Assembly (NCBI GenBank): GCA_004294195.1
Contig: REAQ01000266.1
Span: 1-14,004 of the forward strand
Source of the DNA: Sphingobacteriales bacterium
Lineage (GTDB): Bacteria > Bacteroidota > Bacteroidia > Chitinophagales > Chitinophagaceae
Direction: 5' to 3'
Length of the DNA: 14,004 nucleotides
Shown: in pieces, positions 1 through 7,640 of the stretch
Layout of the letters: the number at the start of each line of letters is the position of its first letter
How positions within the stretch are numbered: the stretch's first letter is position 1
Position numbers and translations under genes: made by a program
Notes under the pieces: model-generated
What the model saw: the letters and a program-made list of their open reading frames with translations, nothing else
Told to the model about the DNA's origin: nothing
Databases searched by the model: none

Positions 1-243
1 GCCATTCTGTTCAGAGACGGCATATACATATTTTTGATCCGGCGATACGACGAGGTAAGAGGGATTCACGATATTCCTGGTAACAGATACACGCGTAGCT
101 TCTCCTGTTTTCAAGTTGAAGTCATATATGTAAATACCTTCGCTTTTACCTGAGGTATAAGTACCAATGGCAAGACGATAGTTTTCCTGCGACAGTGAAC
201 TCAATACAGTAAGACAGAGCAATAACGAGGATACGTATTTCAT
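1..243 (-). CDS. Secreted lactonase-family beta-propeller protein (6-phosphogluconolactonase-like), N-terminal part only
   Basis: The first 81 codons are present on the minus strand from the ATG at 243 and run off the window edge with no stop. Residues 1-19 look like a signal peptide (MKYVSSLLLCLTVLSSLSQ). Next come LAIGTYTSGKSEGIYIYDF and NPSYLVVSPDQKYVYAVSE, which is how the first blade of the seven-bladed lactonase family (Pfam Lactonase, PF10282) typically reads. Family members include 6-phosphogluconolactonases and uncharacterised sugar lactonases or carboxylate-cycling enzymes. The signal peptide points to the periplasm or outside, so a role in the cytoplasmic pentose phosphate pathway is unlikely. 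The gene starts 25 bases after the purC stop on the same strand, with no terminator between, so the two may be cotranscribed. The family call is firm; the substrate is unknown. Confidence 0.8.
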   Translation of the reverse strand, partial: MKYVSSLLLCLTVLSSLSQENYRLAIGTYTSGKSEGIYIYDFNLKTGEATRVSVTRNIVNPSYLVVSPDQKYVYAVSEQNG

Positions 244-268
244 ACATTTATCTTTTAGGAGGCGATGG

Positions 269-1195
269 TCAGAAGTTTAAAATCCTGATCCAGGATTCAA
301 TTCGGTCTTTCATCACTTCGTCCGAAATCGGTTCAGGGTGAAAAGACTGGCCAATCACTTTTTCATACAGCTCGATGTATCGTTGGGAGATGGTGTAAAT
401 CCAGTCCTCGTCCATAGCCGGTACCGCTTGCCCTTCTTTACCCATGAAATTGTGAGCGATCAGCCATTCTCTGACAAACTCTTTACTCAATTGTTTTTGT
501 TTCTGACCGGCCTGCTGTCTTTCATCAAAACCATCGGCATAAAAATAACGGGAGGAATCAGGTGTATGTACTTCGTCCATCAGGCAGATCTCGTTATTCA
601 ACAGTCCAAACTCATATTTGGTATCTGCCAGGATCAAACCGCGTGAAGAAGCAATTTGGCGACCCCGCTCAAACAATGCCAATGCATATTGACATAGTTG
701 GTCCCATTCTGCCACGGTTGCGAGACCCTGCGCAATGATCACTTCAGCAGAAATATCCTCATCATGACCGGCTACCGCCTTGGTGGAGGGGGTGATGATG
801 GGATGGGGGAAAAAGTCATTTTCTTTCAGACCGGATGGCATTTTAACCCCGCAAAGGATGTTCGTTTGCTGATATGTTCTCCAGGCGTGACCTACCAGGT
901 TTCCCCTGACCACCATTTCAATTTTAAACGGTTTGCATTTCAGTCCGGCAGAAACATTGGGTGCGGGCGTAGCCATCAGCCAATTTGGACAAATATCGCG
1001 GGTAGCTCCAAGCATGTACGCAGCAATCTGGTTTAAAACCTGCCCCTTAAACGGGATCGGCTTGGGGAGGATCACATCAAAAGCCGAGATTCTATCACTG
1101 GCTACCATCACCAGATGATCAGGGCCGATGCCATAAACATCCCTTACTTTTCCCCTATAGAATGAAGTTTGATGCGGAAATTCAAATGCGCTCAT
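269..1195 (-). CDS. purC: Phosphoribosylaminoimidazole-succinocarboxamide synthase (SAICAR synthase)
   Basis: PurC joins CAIR and aspartate, using ATP, to give SAICAR in de novo purine synthesis in the cytosol. The 308-residue product is full length for the longer single-domain form. Visible hallmarks, from the N-terminus: GKVRDVY (nucleotide-binding loop), ASDRISAFD, MVVRGNLVGHAWRTYQ, PHPIITPSTKAVAGHDEDIS, GLILADTKYEFG and LMDEVHTPDSSRYFY, all typical of PurC. I place the start at the ATG at 1195 (MSAFEFPHQTSFYRGKVRDVY is the expected N-terminus). The frame stays open to a GTG at 1222, but that codon lies inside a likely promoter at 1200-1230, so the longer form is improbable. No other purine genes are adjacent. 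The next gene on this strand is the secreted lactonase. The TonB receptor gene diverges upstream. Confidence 0.96.
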   Translation of the reverse strand: MSAFEFPHQTSFYRGKVRDVYGIGPDHLVMVASDRISAFDVILPKPIPFKGQVLNQIAAYMLGATRDICPNWLMATPAPNVSAGLKCKPFKIEMVVRGNLVGHAWRTYQQTNILCGVKMPSGLKENDFFPHPIITPSTKAVAGHDEDISAEVIIAQGLATVAEWDQLCQYALALFERGRQIASSRGLILADTKYEFGLLNNEICLMDEVHTPDSSRYFYADGFDERQQAGQKQKQLSKEFVREWLIAHNFMGKEGQAVPAMDEDWIYTISQRYIELYEKVIGQSFHPEPISDEVMKDRIESWIRILNF

Positions 1196-1199
1196 GCCG

Positions 1200-1230
1200 C
1201 TAAAGTAAATCCAACCCGGCACTCAACCAA
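1200..1230 (-). promoter_or_regulatory. Putative Bacteroidota-type promoter of purC
   Basis: On the minus strand there is a TTG (1230-1228), a 20-base spacer, and TACTTTAG (1207-1200), one mismatch from the Bacteroidota minus-7 consensus TAnnTTTG. Only four bases separate the element from the purC ATG at 1195, so transcription would begin at or next to the start codon, giving a leaderless or nearly leaderless message. This is recognised by pattern only. Confidence 0.45.
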
Positions 1231-1259
1231 TTTCTCAACTTGCTGTTGTTTAATTTTTT

Positions 1260-1288
1260 TTGGCATAAGGTTAACTATTCCTATTTTG
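1260..1288 (+). promoter_or_regulatory. Putative promoter of the TonB receptor-fasciclin unit
   Basis: TTG at 1260-1262 (end of a T-run), a 19-base spacer, then TATTTTG at 1282-1288 resembles the Bacteroidota promoter TTG-N19-21-TAnnTTTG with one T short. It would leave a leader of roughly 35 bases before the ATG at 1329. It diverges from the purC promoter, with about 30 bases between the two minus-33 elements. Confidence 0.4.
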
Positions 1289-1328
1289 CCCAATAATTTT
1301 CAACCCAACTGAATTAAAAAGACTGCGT

Positions 1329-4070
1329 ATGAAACGACTTGGCAACATGCTGGTTCTGCTGGTGTTGGTCATGTACTCTTCGGTTGCTTTTGCTCAATCC
1401 AATGTAATTAATGGTAAAGTGAGGACAGGTTCCAGTGCTACTCTTGGAAAACTTTCCGTTACTATTAAGGGTACCCAAATCGGTACTACTACTGATGACA
1501 ATGGCAATTTTGCACTGAGTGTACCCTCCAACACAAAGTATCCATTCACGCTGGTAATCTCCGGCGTAGGTATCGCTACCCAAGAGGTGGCAGTTAAATC
1601 CATAACAGATGTAATTGATGTAGATGTGGTAGGCACATCTACTTTATCAGAGGAGATTGTGGTTTCTGCCACCAGGACCCAAACGAGGGCACTGGAGTCT
1701 CCCGTGACTATCGAAAGGATAGGGATCAATGCTCTCCGTCAGGCACCTGCAGCCAGTTATTATGATGTAATTGGTAACGTTAAGGGTGTAGATCTGGTAG
1801 CATCCAGTCTTACTTTCAAAACAGTTACAACCCGTGGTTTTGCCGGTTCAGGTAACACCCGTTTCAACCAGCTTGTTGACGGTATGGATAACCAAGCTCC
1901 GGGTCTCAACTTCTCCGTAGGTGCTATTGTAGGTATCACCGAATTGGATGTGGAGAGCATGGAACTGCTTCCTGGTGCCTCTTCGGCGCTTTATGGCCCC
2001 GGAGGCATGAACGGAACTTTGCTGATCAACAGCAAGAATCCTTTCAAATTTGAAGGATTTTCTTTCCAGTCCAAAGTGGGGATCATGCACGTTGACAATA
2101 AGCACCGCGCGTCCTCGCCTTATTATAATTTTGCAGCTCGTTGGGGTCAAAAGATTTCTGAAAGGTTTGCCTTCAAAGTTACCGGTGAATTCATTCAGGC
2201 ACAAGACTGGCTGGCTGATGACCAACGTAACTATACCCGTCCTTCTGCAGCAAATGGCTTAACTGTTGGGCAGATCGTTCCCGGAACCCGTGACACGGAT
2301 CCTGCATACAACGGAGCGAATGCTTATGGCGATGAGACCCTGCTGGATCCGGGTACCAATACCTTCATCCTGAATTCTATAAAGGCACAAGCGCCATTTT
2401 TGGGAAATACGATTGATGGCATCATTGCAGCCGGTGTACCAGGCTTGTCCAGGACAGGTTTCAGGGAAGGACAGGTAGTAGATCCTAATACGATCAACTT
2501 CAAGGTTACTGGTTCTCTGCATTATAAAGTTTCCAGCAACACGGAATTGATTGTGGCTGGCTATTGGGGAACAGGTAATACGGTTTATACTGGTTCAGAC
2601 AGGTACTCTTTGAAAGACCTGAAAATGGGTCAATATAAAGTAGAGCTGAACAGCAAAAACTGGCTGATCAGGGCTTATACAACCCAGGAAAACGCTGGGC
2701 AGTCATACAACCTGACTGCCGCCTCAAGGATTTTCAACGAAACAGTTAAAGGAACGGCAACCTGGGCACCGCAATACTGGCAAGCCTATGTTAATGGCAC
2801 ATTGAACGGCCTTGCTTCAAATGATGCCCACAATGCCGCCAGAGCTATCGCGGATGCAGGTACGCCCCAACCCGGTACTGCTGCCTACAATGCGATCTAT
2901 GACAAGATCAGAAGTACACCCATTAGCCAAGGCGGGGCCCTGTTTCTGGACAAGTCTGATCTATATGCCATTGAAGGTCAGTACAACCTCAGTCAGTGGA
3001 CAGGTAAGGTGGGCGATGTGCTGATCGGCGGTAACTTCCGTCGTTTTGTGCTGAACTCCCAGGGTACACTGTTCATTGACACTGCCGGCACCATTCCCAT
3101 CGATGAGTGGGGTGCGTACGTTCAATTGGGTCGGAATATCGGAGAAAGGGTAAGGTTGAACGTTTCTGGACGTTATGATAAAAATCAAAACTTTGAAGGT
3201 CGTTTTACCCCAAGGGCAACGGCCGTAATCAAAGTAGCGAAAAACAACAACGTAAGGGTATCTTATCAGACAGCCTATCGTTTCCCATCAACGCAACAGC
3301 AATACATTCGTTTGGGTGTAGGTGGTGGTGAGACGTTGATCGGTGGCTTGCCTGTGTTTAGTCAGATCTATAATTTTAGTGGAAATCCTCCATATGATTT
3401 GCCTCTTGGTACCACACCAAAGCAGTCTACTTTTGAAACTTTCAAACCTGAAAGTGTTCAATCCATTGAAGTGGGTTACAAGGGTCTGTTGTCAAAAGAC
3501 CGGTTGTTGATTGATGCCTACGGTTACTTTGGTCAGTATACCAATTTCATAGTAAGAAGGGCAGTTGGTCAGAAGATTGTTCCATCTGGTCCTGTTACTG
3601 CTTCAAACCTTCGCACGCTTTCCATTCCTGTGAATACAACAGCGAAGGTTAAGACTTATGGTGCCGGTTTAACTATTGAGTATAGGCTGAACAGAGGTTA
3701 CTTTGTAAACTTCAATGCTTCTACGGATGTGCTACAAGATGTTCCAGAAGATTTTGTTGCATTCTTTAATGCTCCCAGGTACAGGTACAACATAATCTTT
3801 GGTAATAATTCCATCGGACCTAAAAAACGCGTCTCTTTCAACATAGCTTACAGGTGGCAGGATGCTTTTGACTATGAAAGTGATTTCGTTTCCGGAACGG
3901 TACCTGCTTTCCATAACCTGGATGCTCAGGTAAGTTATAAACTGCCGGCGATACGTTCACTGATTGGCATTGGTGCAAACAATTTGTTGAATCAATACTA
4001 TATCACAGCAATGGGTAACCCATCCATTGGTGGATTGTACTACGTTCGTTTTGCGTATAACATTTTCTAA
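1329..4070 (+). CDS. TonB-dependent outer-membrane receptor with N-terminal carboxypeptidase-regulatory-like domain
   Basis: This 913-residue protein should be an outer-membrane beta-barrel that imports a ligand using TonB/ExbBD energy. Residues 1-22 are a signal peptide ending AFA before Q23. Residues about 26-102 form a CarboxypepD_reg-like beta-sandwich (IKGTQIGTTTDDNGNFALSV), common in Bacteroidota receptors. EEIVVSATRT (108-117) resembles a TonB box. The plug follows at about 120-237, including TTRGFAGSGNTRFNQLVDGM and MELLPGASSALYGPGGMNG. The rest is barrel, ending YYVRFAYNIF with the C-terminal phenylalanine expected for outer-membrane assembly. The plug lacks the usual SusC wording, so it looks closer to siderophore/cobalamin-type receptors than to SusC. 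The ATG at 1329 gives a clean signal peptide. The fasciclin lipoprotein follows within 20 bases, probably in the same transcript. The substrate cannot be read from the sequence. Confidence 0.92.
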   Translation: MKRLGNMLVLLVLVMYSSVAFAQSNVINGKVRTGSSATLGKLSVTIKGTQIGTTTDDNGNFALSVPSNTKYPFTLVISGVGIATQEVAVKSITDVIDVDVVGTSTLSEEIVVSATRTQTRALESPVTIERIGINALRQAPAASYYDVIGNVKGVDLVASSLTFKTVTTRGFAGSGNTRFNQLVDGMDNQAPGLNFSVGAIVGITELDVESMELLPGASSALYGPGGMNGTLLINSKNPFKFEGFSFQSKVGIMHVDNKHRASSPYYNFAARWGQKISERFAFKVTGEFIQAQDWLADDQRNYTRPSAANGLTVGQIVPGTRDTDPAYNGANAYGDETLLDPGTNTFILNSIKAQAPFLGNTIDGIIAAGVPGLSRTGFREGQVVDPNTINFKVTGSLHYKVSSNTELIVAGYWGTGNTVYTGSDRYSLKDLKMGQYKVELNSKNWLIRAYTTQENAGQSYNLTAASRIFNETVKGTATWAPQYWQAYVNGTLNGLASNDAHNAARAIADAGTPQPGTAAYNAIYDKIRSTPISQGGALFLDKSDLYAIEGQYNLSQWTGKVGDVLIGGNFRRFVLNSQGTLFIDTAGTIPIDEWGAYVQLGRNIGERVRLNVSGRYDKNQNFEGRFTPRATAVIKVAKNNNVRVSYQTAYRFPSTQQQYIRLGVGGGETLIGGLPVFSQIYNFSGNPPYDLPLGTTPKQSTFETFKPESVQSIEVGYKGLLSKDRLLIDAYGYFGQYTNFIVRRAVGQKIVPSGPVTASNLRTLSIPVNTTAKVKTYGAGLTIEYRLNRGYFVNFNASTDVLQDVPEDFVAFFNAPRYRYNIIFGNNSIGPKKRVSFNIAYRWQDAFDYESDFVSGTVPAFHNLDAQVSYKLPAIRSLIGIGANNLLNQYYITAMGNPSIGGLYYVRFAYNIF

Positions 4071-4088
4071 ACCGGAGTGAAAACAGAA

Positions 4089-5141
4089 ATGATCATGAAA
4101 AAATTTCATATAAAGAATATCATGCTGGCCACCATGGCCACAGGGTTATTAATGACATCTTGTAACAAAGACGTTCCGGATCCGGAACCACTGCCAACGC
4201 CGGAAATTCCCACAGGAAACTCTATTGGGCAGGTGATCACTAATGACACTACTTATTCATACTTGTTAGCCGCTGTTAACCGTGCTGGTATGGCGGATGC
4301 ATTGTTTACGCAAACACAGACCTTTACCGTTTTTGCACCGAACAATGCGGCTTTTCGGGCATCTGGTATCCCAAGTATTGCAGTGATCAATTCGCTGCCT
4401 GTCAGCACCCTGACGCCCTTGATCCAGTACCATGTATTGGGTGGCAAGGTGCCAGCTGCCGGCATTCCTGAGGCTTTTCCAAACCTGCAGGCGTTAACCC
4501 TGTTTTCTCCTCCCGGTTCTCCCGCACCTTTTGTCAGGTTTTCTAACTTCCCTTCAAGAAGGGGTACTCAGGCATGGGTGAATAACATTCCGGTGACACA
4601 GGCAGACATCCAGGCATCCAATGGAGTGATCCATAGTGTAGCAAGGGTTGTTTCTCCGCCATCACAAACGCTGTCTGCCCTGATCAATGCAGATACCACC
4701 CTTACTTTTTTAAGGGCTGCAATTACGCGTGCTGACTCTGGTCAAACCGGTTTGAACAGACTTGATTCAGTGATGAATCTGCCTATCGGTCCAAACCTGA
4801 CTATTTTTGCACCAACAAATGATGCATTCAGGGCTTTGTTACCTGCACTGGGTTTACCCCCAACTACTGGTGCATTTAACTTTCTGCCTGTGCAGACAGT
4901 GAGAGCAATTGTTAGCTATCACGGACTGGGTACAAGAGTATTCTCTCCCAATATTCCTGCATCCAACCTTGCTGTGCCAACGCTTCTGACAGCAGCGGTT
5001 CCCGGTACTACTTTAACCCTGAATTCTACTACGGGTGTGAAGGGATTGGCCAACGCTACTCCTGCCGGTTTCGTTGCCGTTGACAGGCATGCGATCAACG
5101 GCACTTTGCATGTAGTTAACCAAGTACTTCGTTTCCAATAA
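4089..5141 (+). CDS. Lipoprotein with two fasciclin (FAS1) domains
   Basis: The product is about 350 residues. It starts with a lipoprotein signal peptide whose lipobox LMTSC places the lipidated cysteine at residue 25, so it is membrane-anchored, possibly on the cell surface. Two FAS1 domains follow. The first (about 44-188) has FTVFAPNNAAF and NGVIHSV; the second (about 193-350) has LTIFAPTNDAF and NGTLHVVNQVL, the two conserved boxes of the fold. FAS1 domains usually mediate adhesion or binding of proteins or glycans. The upstream receptor gene ends 18 bases before, so this lipoprotein may be its surface partner, as SusD is to SusC; that is inference. The start is uncertain: GGAG at 4074-4077 is 11 bases from the ATG at 4089; the ATG at 4095 (MKKFHIK) and a GTG at 4077 are in the same frame. 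Confidence 0.9.
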   Translation: MIMKKFHIKNIMLATMATGLLMTSCNKDVPDPEPLPTPEIPTGNSIGQVITNDTTYSYLLAAVNRAGMADALFTQTQTFTVFAPNNAAFRASGIPSIAVINSLPVSTLTPLIQYHVLGGKVPAAGIPEAFPNLQALTLFSPPGSPAPFVRFSNFPSRRGTQAWVNNIPVTQADIQASNGVIHSVARVVSPPSQTLSALINADTTLTFLRAAITRADSGQTGLNRLDSVMNLPIGPNLTIFAPTNDAFRALLPALGLPPTTGAFNFLPVQTVRAIVSYHGLGTRVFSPNIPASNLAVPTLLTAAVPGTTLTLNSTTGVKGLANATPAGFVAVDRHAINGTLHVVNQVLRFQ

Positions 5142-5160
5142 AGGTTAAGAGACAATAGCA

Positions 5161-5194
5161 TAAAAAAAGCCGATCAATTGATCGGCTTTTTTTA
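5161..5194. terminator. Bidirectional rho-independent terminator (perfect palindrome)
   Basis: Bases 5161-5194 form a perfect 34-base palindrome. Seven A's (5162-5168) precede the self-complementary core GCCGATCAATTGATCGGC (5169-5186), which is followed by seven T's (5187-5193). Either strand gives a GC-containing hairpin with a U-tract. It lies between the convergent fasciclin and ychF genes and should stop transcription from both. The ychF stop codon (5192-5194) is inside its outer arm. Confidence 0.93.
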
Positions 5195-6292
5195 TACGTT
5201 GAATCTGAAATGCATGATGTCCCCATCCTCCACAAGGTAGTCCTTACCCTGCACGGCAAGTTTACCATTATCCCTGCAAGCAGCCTCTGATTCATATTGC
5301 ACAAAGTCTGTGTACTTGATTACTTCAGCGCGAATAAACCCTTTTTCAAAATCAGTATGGATAACACCTGCTGCCTGTGGAGCAAGCATGCCCTTTGTTA
5401 TGGTCCATGCTCTTACTTCCTGAACGCCAGCAGTAAAGTAGGTAGCCAGGTTTAATAGTTTATACGTGGATTTGATCAATCGGGCTACACCGCTTTCAGA
5501 CAGCCCCATATCTTCAAGGAACATCTGCCTGTCGTCAAAACTTTCCATCACCGCAATTTCACTTTCAATCTCAGCTGAAATAAAGATGATCTCCGCTTTT
5601 TCATTTTTCACTGTCTCCATCACTGCCTGTGTATGAACGTTGCCCTTCACCACACTTTTCTCATCTACATTACACACATAGAGTACAGGTTTCAAGGTCA
5701 GCAAAAATAAATCAGCAAGATGCTTTTCCTTATCTTCTGGTGTCACCTCAAAAGCCCGCGCATTTTTACCCTGTTCCAGGTGGACCTTTAATCCTTTCAA
5801 AACTTCGTGCCCGTGCTGGATATCTCTGTCGCCCGTCTTTAACATCTTCTCCATCTTCTGTAGTTTCTTATCAACACTATCCAGATCTTTCAGTTGAAGC
5901 TCGGTGTCAATTACTTCCTTATCACGTACCGGGTTAACATTACCGTCCACATGGATCACATTGTCATCATCAAAACAGCGCAGTACATGGATGATGGCAT
6001 CTGTGGCCCGGATATTACCCAGGAACTGGTTGCCCAGCCCTTCGCCCTTGCTTGCACCCTTCACCAGACCCGCGATGTCAACGATCTCTACAGTTGTTGG
6101 CACCACCTTATTGGGCTTTACCAGCTTTTCCAGAATAATCAGTCGCTCATCAGGAACGGTGATTACACCGATGTTGGGTTCGATGGTGCAGAAGGGGAAG
6201 TTTGCTGCCTGCGCCTTTGCGTTGCTAAGCGCGTTGAAGAGGGTAGACTTACCTACATTCGGCAAACCAACGATACCAGCCTGTAATGCCAT
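5192..6292 (-). CDS. ychF: Redox-regulated ATPase YchF (Obg-family P-loop NTPase)
   Basis: YchF is a cytosolic, ribosome-associated P-loop NTPase of the Obg family that prefers ATP; the E. coli homologue (also called EngD) and human OLA1 are linked to translation and stress responses. The 366-residue length is canonical. The P-loop is GLPNVGKST (9-17); the switch II region reads DIAGLVKGASKGEGLGNQFL (72-91). The guanine-specificity position carries NVDE (208-211) in place of NKxD, the family feature that goes with ATP preference. The region between about 130 and 200 is charged and helical, as expected for the family's coiled-coil insert. The C-terminal TGS domain (about 282-364) ends in the family-typical GKDYLVEDGDIMHFRFNV. 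It stands alone on this strand, converging on the fasciclin gene and diverging from the SpmA/SpmB gene. Confidence 0.97.
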   Translation of the reverse strand: MALQAGIVGLPNVGKSTLFNALSNAKAQAANFPFCTIEPNIGVITVPDERLIILEKLVKPNKVVPTTVEIVDIAGLVKGASKGEGLGNQFLGNIRATDAIIHVLRCFDDDNVIHVDGNVNPVRDKEVIDTELQLKDLDSVDKKLQKMEKMLKTGDRDIQHGHEVLKGLKVHLEQGKNARAFEVTPEDKEKHLADLFLLTLKPVLYVCNVDEKSVVKGNVHTQAVMETVKNEKAEIIFISAEIESEIAVMESFDDRQMFLEDMGLSESGVARLIKSTYKLLNLATYFTAGVQEVRAWTITKGMLAPQAAGVIHTDFEKGFIRAEVIKYTDFVQYESEAACRDNGKLAVQGKDYLVEDGDIMHFRFNV

Positions 6293-6317
6293 ATTGCTTG
6301 CTATTTTTTTGAGGGTG

Positions 6318-6325
6318 CAAAGATA
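6318..6325 (-). promoter_or_regulatory. Putative minus-7 element of the ychF promoter
   Basis: The minus strand reads TATCTTTG, an exact match to the Bacteroidota minus-7 consensus TAnnTTTG, 25 bases before the ychF start codon. I see no TTG at the ideal distance upstream; the nearest is 13 bases away. This is a partial match and low to moderate support. Confidence 0.4.
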
Positions 6326-6341
6326 GGCTATTATGATTCAA

Positions 6342-6373
6342 TTGCCGAGTGAAGGCGGGATTATGTAACTTGG
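6342..6373 (+). promoter_or_regulatory. Putative promoter of the five-gene SpmA/SpmB run
   Basis: TTG (6342-6344), a 21-base spacer and TAACTTGG (6366-6373), one mismatch from TAnnTTTG, precede the ATG at 6390 by 16 bases. That implies a very short leader. The element diverges from the ychF minus-7 motif within the same 97-base gap. Confidence 0.4.
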
Positions 6374-6389
6374 GCCCAATCCGGTTATT

Positions 6390-7637
6390 ATGACGCTTAG
6401 TTATATCTGGCTCGGCTTTTTCCTGATCGGCTTTGCCATTGCTTTTGTAAAATGGGCCTTCCTCAATGACCCGCTCATCTTTAAGGTGGTGGTAGACGGG
6501 ATTTTCAAATCAGCAGGGGATAGCGTTGAGCTTTCTTTCAAATTGATCGGTATCATGACCCTCTTTCTCGGATTCATGAACATCGGAGAGAAAGCAGGTG
6601 CCATACGTTTTATGTCCAGGGTTGTAGGTCCATTTTTCTCGAGGCTGTTTCCGGAAGTGCCCCGCCAACATCCGGCGATGGGGCATATGATGATGAATTT
6701 TTCTGCAAATCTGTTGGGATTAGATAACGCCGCCACGCCATTCGGGTTAAAGGCAATGGAAAGCCTGCAGGAATTAAATCCCAAGAAAGATACGGCCAGC
6801 AATGCACAGATCATGTTTCTTGTTTTGCACGCCTCGGGACTCACCTTGATCCCAATCAGCATCATCGCCATGCGTGCAGCAGTAAAACCTTCCGCGGCCA
6901 ATCCAACCGATATTTTCATACCCTGCATGATCGCCACTTTTGCAGCAACGGTAGCGGCTCTCTTGATCGTTTCATTTAAACAAAAGATCAATCTGCTGCA
7001 GCCAGTGATCCTCGGATGGATTCTGGGTATATCGGCCATCATCGGCGGATTGATCGCCTACATGAAGATTTTTCTTGACCAGGCAGGGATGGAGAAGTTT
7101 TCTGCTGTATTGAGCAATGGATTGATCTTACTGATTTTCCTGGCATTCCTCCTGGGTGCGTGGCGGAAAAGGATCAATATATTTGAAGCATTTATCGATG
7201 GGGCCAAGGGTGGATTTGAAGTGGCAGTGAGGATTATCCCATATCTCGTGGCGATGTTAGTAGCCATCAGCGTACTTCGTACTTCGGGCGCCTTTGATTT
7301 TATCCTGAACGGATTTTCTGCATTTTTCTCAGCACTCGGGTTCAATACAGATTTCGTGGCAGCCCTCCCAACAGCATTGATGAAACCTTTAAGTGGAAGT
7401 GGTTCACGAGGAATGATGATAGATGCGATGACTAAATATGGTGCAGATTCCTTCCCTGGAAGGCTCTCTGCCGTGTTTCAGGGATCCAGCGATACCACTT
7501 TTTATGTGATTGCAGTTTATTTTGGGGCAGTAAGTGTAAAAAACACCCGCTATTCAATCCCGGCAATGCTACTTGCCGATCTGGTGGGAATTATTACAGC
7601 GGTGATCGTGGCATATATGTTTTTTGGAAACCCCTGA
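6390..7637 (+). CDS. Fused SpmA-SpmB nucleoside-recognition (Gate) domain membrane protein
   Basis: This 415-residue integral membrane protein joins two proteins that are separate in Bacillus. The first half corresponds to SpmA: hydrophobic segments near 5-22 and 50-65, then the motif NLLGLDNAATPFGLKAM (107-123), and further membrane segments near 140-160, 178-195 and 204-226. The second half corresponds to SpmB: segments near 243-258 and 282-296, then ALPTALMKPLSGSGSRGMM (325-343) and GSSDTTFYVIAVYFGAV (365-381), with a last membrane helix at 394-412. Both halves carry the Gate domain (nucleoside recognition, PF07670). SpmA and SpmB help dehydrate the spore core in Bacillus. Bacteroidota do not sporulate, so the role here must differ, and transport of an unknown solute is only a guess. 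The next gene starts 3 bases after the stop, which suggests an operon. Confidence 0.88.
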   Translation: MTLSYIWLGFFLIGFAIAFVKWAFLNDPLIFKVVVDGIFKSAGDSVELSFKLIGIMTLFLGFMNIGEKAGAIRFMSRVVGPFFSRLFPEVPRQHPAMGHMMMNFSANLLGLDNAATPFGLKAMESLQELNPKKDTASNAQIMFLVLHASGLTLIPISIIAMRAAVKPSAANPTDIFIPCMIATFAATVAALLIVSFKQKINLLQPVILGWILGISAIIGGLIAYMKIFLDQAGMEKFSAVLSNGLILLIFLAFLLGAWRKRINIFEAFIDGAKGGFEVAVRIIPYLVAMLVAISVLRTSGAFDFILNGFSAFFSALGFNTDFVAALPTALMKPLSGSGSRGMMIDAMTKYGADSFPGRLSAVFQGSSDTTFYVIAVYFGAVSVKNTRYSIPAMLLADLVGIITAVIVAYMFFGNP

Positions 7638-7640
7638 CGC

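Noticed and set aside
1196..1222. Nine-codon N-terminal extension of PurC from a GTG
   Set aside because: The PurC family starts at the downstream ATG, and the extension overlaps the likely minus-7 promoter element.
5894..6326. Two plus-strand open frames of 130-140 codons opposite ychF
   Set aside because: They are shadows of the conserved GTPase domain on the other strand; the ychF reading is unambiguous.
6401..7042. Open frame of 213 codons on the minus strand inside the SpmA/SpmB gene
   Set aside because: It lies wholly antisense to a clearly conserved membrane protein, its translation resembles no family, and it has no promoter-like or start context.
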